A DNA stretch of 64,000 nucleotides from Bradyrhizobium tropiciagri. GTDB taxonomy: Bacteria; Pseudomonadota; Alphaproteobacteria; Rhizobiales; Xanthobacteraceae. The notes beneath the pieces were generated by a model. That model saw only the letters and a list, made by a program, of their open reading frames with translations, ran no database searches and had not been told where the DNA came from. The position numbers and the translations under genes are program-made. Positions 62,663 to 64,000 of the stretch are shown one piece after another (position 1 is the stretch's first letter; every line of letters starts with the position of its first letter). Location of the stretch: the NCBI RefSeq assembly GCF_018130505.1, contig NZ_JAFCKH010000005.1, forward strand, positions 310,001 through 374,000. The letters run 5' to 3'.

Positions 62663-63841
62663 ATGATGGATCAGCAGAACATCGCGGCTGTGCGGCCCGT
62701 GTCCGCCGATCCTGCTGTCGCCTTGGCCAAGGCGCTCGGCCAATGGCCGCCGAAGCGGCCGGCCGCGAAGCTGCGTTCCCCGGCAGCGCTCAAGCTCGAC
62801 GCTCCCGCCGCGATCAAGACCTCCGTCGAAGACCTCGCGCGCGACCTTGGCCTGCGGCTCGGCGACCAGAACGAGCTGACGATCCGCCGCATCAAGCGTG
62901 GCAAGTCGTATTCATTCGTTCGCGCCAACGGCTCGCGTATCCGCGACGCGCGCACCATCCGCCGTCTGCATGCGATGGCGATGCCGCCGGCCTATCGCCG
63001 GGTGCGCTACTCCACCGATCCGAACACGCATCTGCAGGCGGTCGGCCTCGATGCTGCCGGCCGGCTGCAATATCGCTATCACGCCGATTGGGAGAAGGTC
63101 CGCGAGCAGCGCAAGGCGCACCGCCTCGCCAAGCTGGTGGCGGCGCTGCCGAAGATCCGGCGCAAGGTCTCGGCGTTCCTGTCGGGCGACGAGCCGACCC
63201 GCGAATTCGCGCTGTCGGCGGTGATCGAATTGATCGCGCGCACCGCGATCCGCCCCGGCAACGAATCCTATGCCCGCCTCAACGGCACCCGCGGCGCCAC
63301 CACGCTGCTCAAATCCAACGTCACGCTGGAAGACGACAGTCTGGTGCTGACCTTCAAGGCCAAGGGCGGCAAGGCCGTGCGCAAGGAATGCGATGCGGCC
63401 AAGCTGGTGCGCGCCATCGGCGTGCTGCGCGACGTCCCCGGCAAGCGCATGTTCCAGTATTACGACCGCTCCGGCGTCGTGCGCGCCGCCTCGACCACGG
63501 CGGTGAACGCGTTCCTGCGCGAGATCGCCGGCATCAAGATCTCGCTGAAGGATTTCCGTACCCTGATGGCCTCGGCCGTCGTGGTGGAATCGCTGTCGCG
63601 GATCACGCCGGCCACCAGCCAGCGCGGCCGCAAGCGTCAGGTGCTGGACGCGATCCGCGCCGCCGCCGACCAGCTCTCCAACACGCCGGCGATCTGCCGC
63701 AAGAGCTACGTCCACGACACCATCGTCACCGCCTTCGAGGACGGCATCCTCGAACGCTTCGCCGCGACGATGGGCGGCTACCGCACGCAGAGCAAGCGCG
63801 AGCAGCTGCTGGCGCAGGTGGTGATGGCGGCGGGGGCGTAA
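62663..63841 (+). CDS. DNA topoisomerase IB (poxvirus type)
   Basis: 392 residues. The catalytic set of type IB enzymes is visible: Arg in RTAIRPGNESYARLNGTRGA, Lys in a beta-hairpin (LTFKAKGGKAVRKE), Arg in SLKDFRTLMAS and the Tyr nucleophile at residue 349 in ICRKSYVHDTIV. The N-terminal domain has RIKRGKSYSFVRANGSRI and LHAMAMPPAYRRVRYSTDPN. It relaxes both positive and negative supercoils without ATP. It is a single gene with a stop at 63841 and is preceded by a possible TTACCCGG box. Confidence 0.95.
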   Translation: MMDQQNIAAVRPVSADPAVALAKALGQWPPKRPAAKLRSPAALKLDAPAAIKTSVEDLARDLGLRLGDQNELTIRRIKRGKSYSFVRANGSRIRDARTIRRLHAMAMPPAYRRVRYSTDPNTHLQAVGLDAAGRLQYRYHADWEKVREQRKAHRLAKLVAALPKIRRKVSAFLSGDEPTREFALSAVIELIARTAIRPGNESYARLNGTRGATTLLKSNVTLEDDSLVLTFKAKGGKAVRKECDAAKLVRAIGVLRDVPGKRMFQYYDRSGVVRAASTTAVNAFLREIAGIKISLKDFRTLMASAVVVESLSRITPATSQRGRKRQVLDAIRAAADQLSNTPAICRKSYVHDTIVTAFEDGILERFAATMGGYRTQSKREQLLAQVVMAAGA

Positions 63842-63860
63842 GCCGCCCCATTCTCCACAC

Positions 63861-63983
63861 CGTCGTCCCGGCGAAGGCCGGGACCCATAACCACAAATCT
63901 CGATTGCTGATACGCGCTGCGGCCACAGCCTGCCGTAACAATGCGCGCCTGTGGTAATGGGTCCCGGCCTTCGCCGGGACGAC
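63861..63983. repeat. CGTCGT-ended palindromic repeat (CCCGGCGAAGGCCGGGAC subfamily)
   Basis: CGTCGTCCCGGCGAAGGCC and GGGACCCAT on the left; ATGGGTCCCGGCC and TTCGCCGGGACGAC on the right. Related in its ends to the CGTCAT superfamily. It lies at the window end, downstream of topoisomerase IB. Confidence 0.85.
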
Positions 63984-64000
63984 ATCATAATCCGCCCATC

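Overview
The window looks like a core chromosomal segment of a Bradyrhizobium-type alphaproteobacterium (order Hyphomicrobiales). The basis is high GC, the conserved origin-proximal order mnmE-mnmG-rsmG-parA-parB facing holA-lptE-leuS, near-consensus parS sites, alphaproteobacterial families (DUF2865, DUF1674/SDHAF4, Trm112-like, LON-domain protein, CnoX-type thioredoxin), and intergenic palindromic repeats of the kind common in Bradyrhizobium and Rhodopseudomonas. I see no transposase, integrase, phage gene, CRISPR array or obvious genomic island. The genome assignment is inference from gene content, not from a search.

Layout. 1-5.9 kb: chromosome-segregation locus, with 3' mnmE, three parS sites before mnmG, a fourth after it, a degraded fifth inside rsmG, then parA and parB separated by a structured repeat. 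5.9-10.2 kb (minus): leuS-lptE-holA. 10.5-14.7 kb: a membrane diguanylate cyclase divergent from the PLP-homeostasis protein, a hydratase and a YkuD-fold protein. 14.9-18.1 kb: a CenR/OtpR-type response regulator with a cyclic-nucleotide-binding protein, exonuclease III and LolA. 18.1-21.9 kb (minus): aminotransferase-ftsK, with a CtrA-type box upstream. 22-23.4 kb: tiny ORFs, a 57-residue zinc-ribbon protein and a GFA-family protein. 23.6-27.6 kb (minus): two tandem glnK-amtB pairs for ammonium sensing and transport.

27.9-39.2 kb: a GYF-domain membrane protein, tesB, a UbiH-family hydroxylase, Trm112-like protein, a TetR-controlled operon (membrane protein, crotonase, hotdog thioesterase) with two clear operators, an MHYT-PAS-GGDEF-EAL protein, a PepSY/cytochrome b561 pair, a LON-domain protein and CnoX. 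39.7 kb: tRNA-Gly(GCC) with terminator. 40-47.5 kb: DUF2865, a sorbosone-dehydrogenase-like protein with diheme cytochrome c, ketopantoate reductase, DsbA-like isomerase, DUF2239, GST, DUF1330 and a divergent GIY-YIG protein. 47.7-57.7 kb: two MFS transporters, gamma-glutamyltransferase, purH, a heparinase-like protein and rsmB. 57.9-64 kb: SDHAF4-like factor, membrane-anchored SNase, exported L,D-transpeptidase, acsA, a DUF2059 protein and a poxvirus-type topoisomerase IB.

I did not find a clearly new multi-gene system. The most interesting signals are non-coding: (1) two superfamilies of intergenic palindromes, one with GTAG/CTAC ends whose internal hairpin stems covary between subfamilies, one with CGTCAT/ATGACG ends; (2) a member of the first between parA and parB that can form either one long or two short hairpins; (3) the graded parS cluster; (4) a CtrA-type box before aminotransferase-ftsK; (5) paired operators in the TetR divergent promoter.
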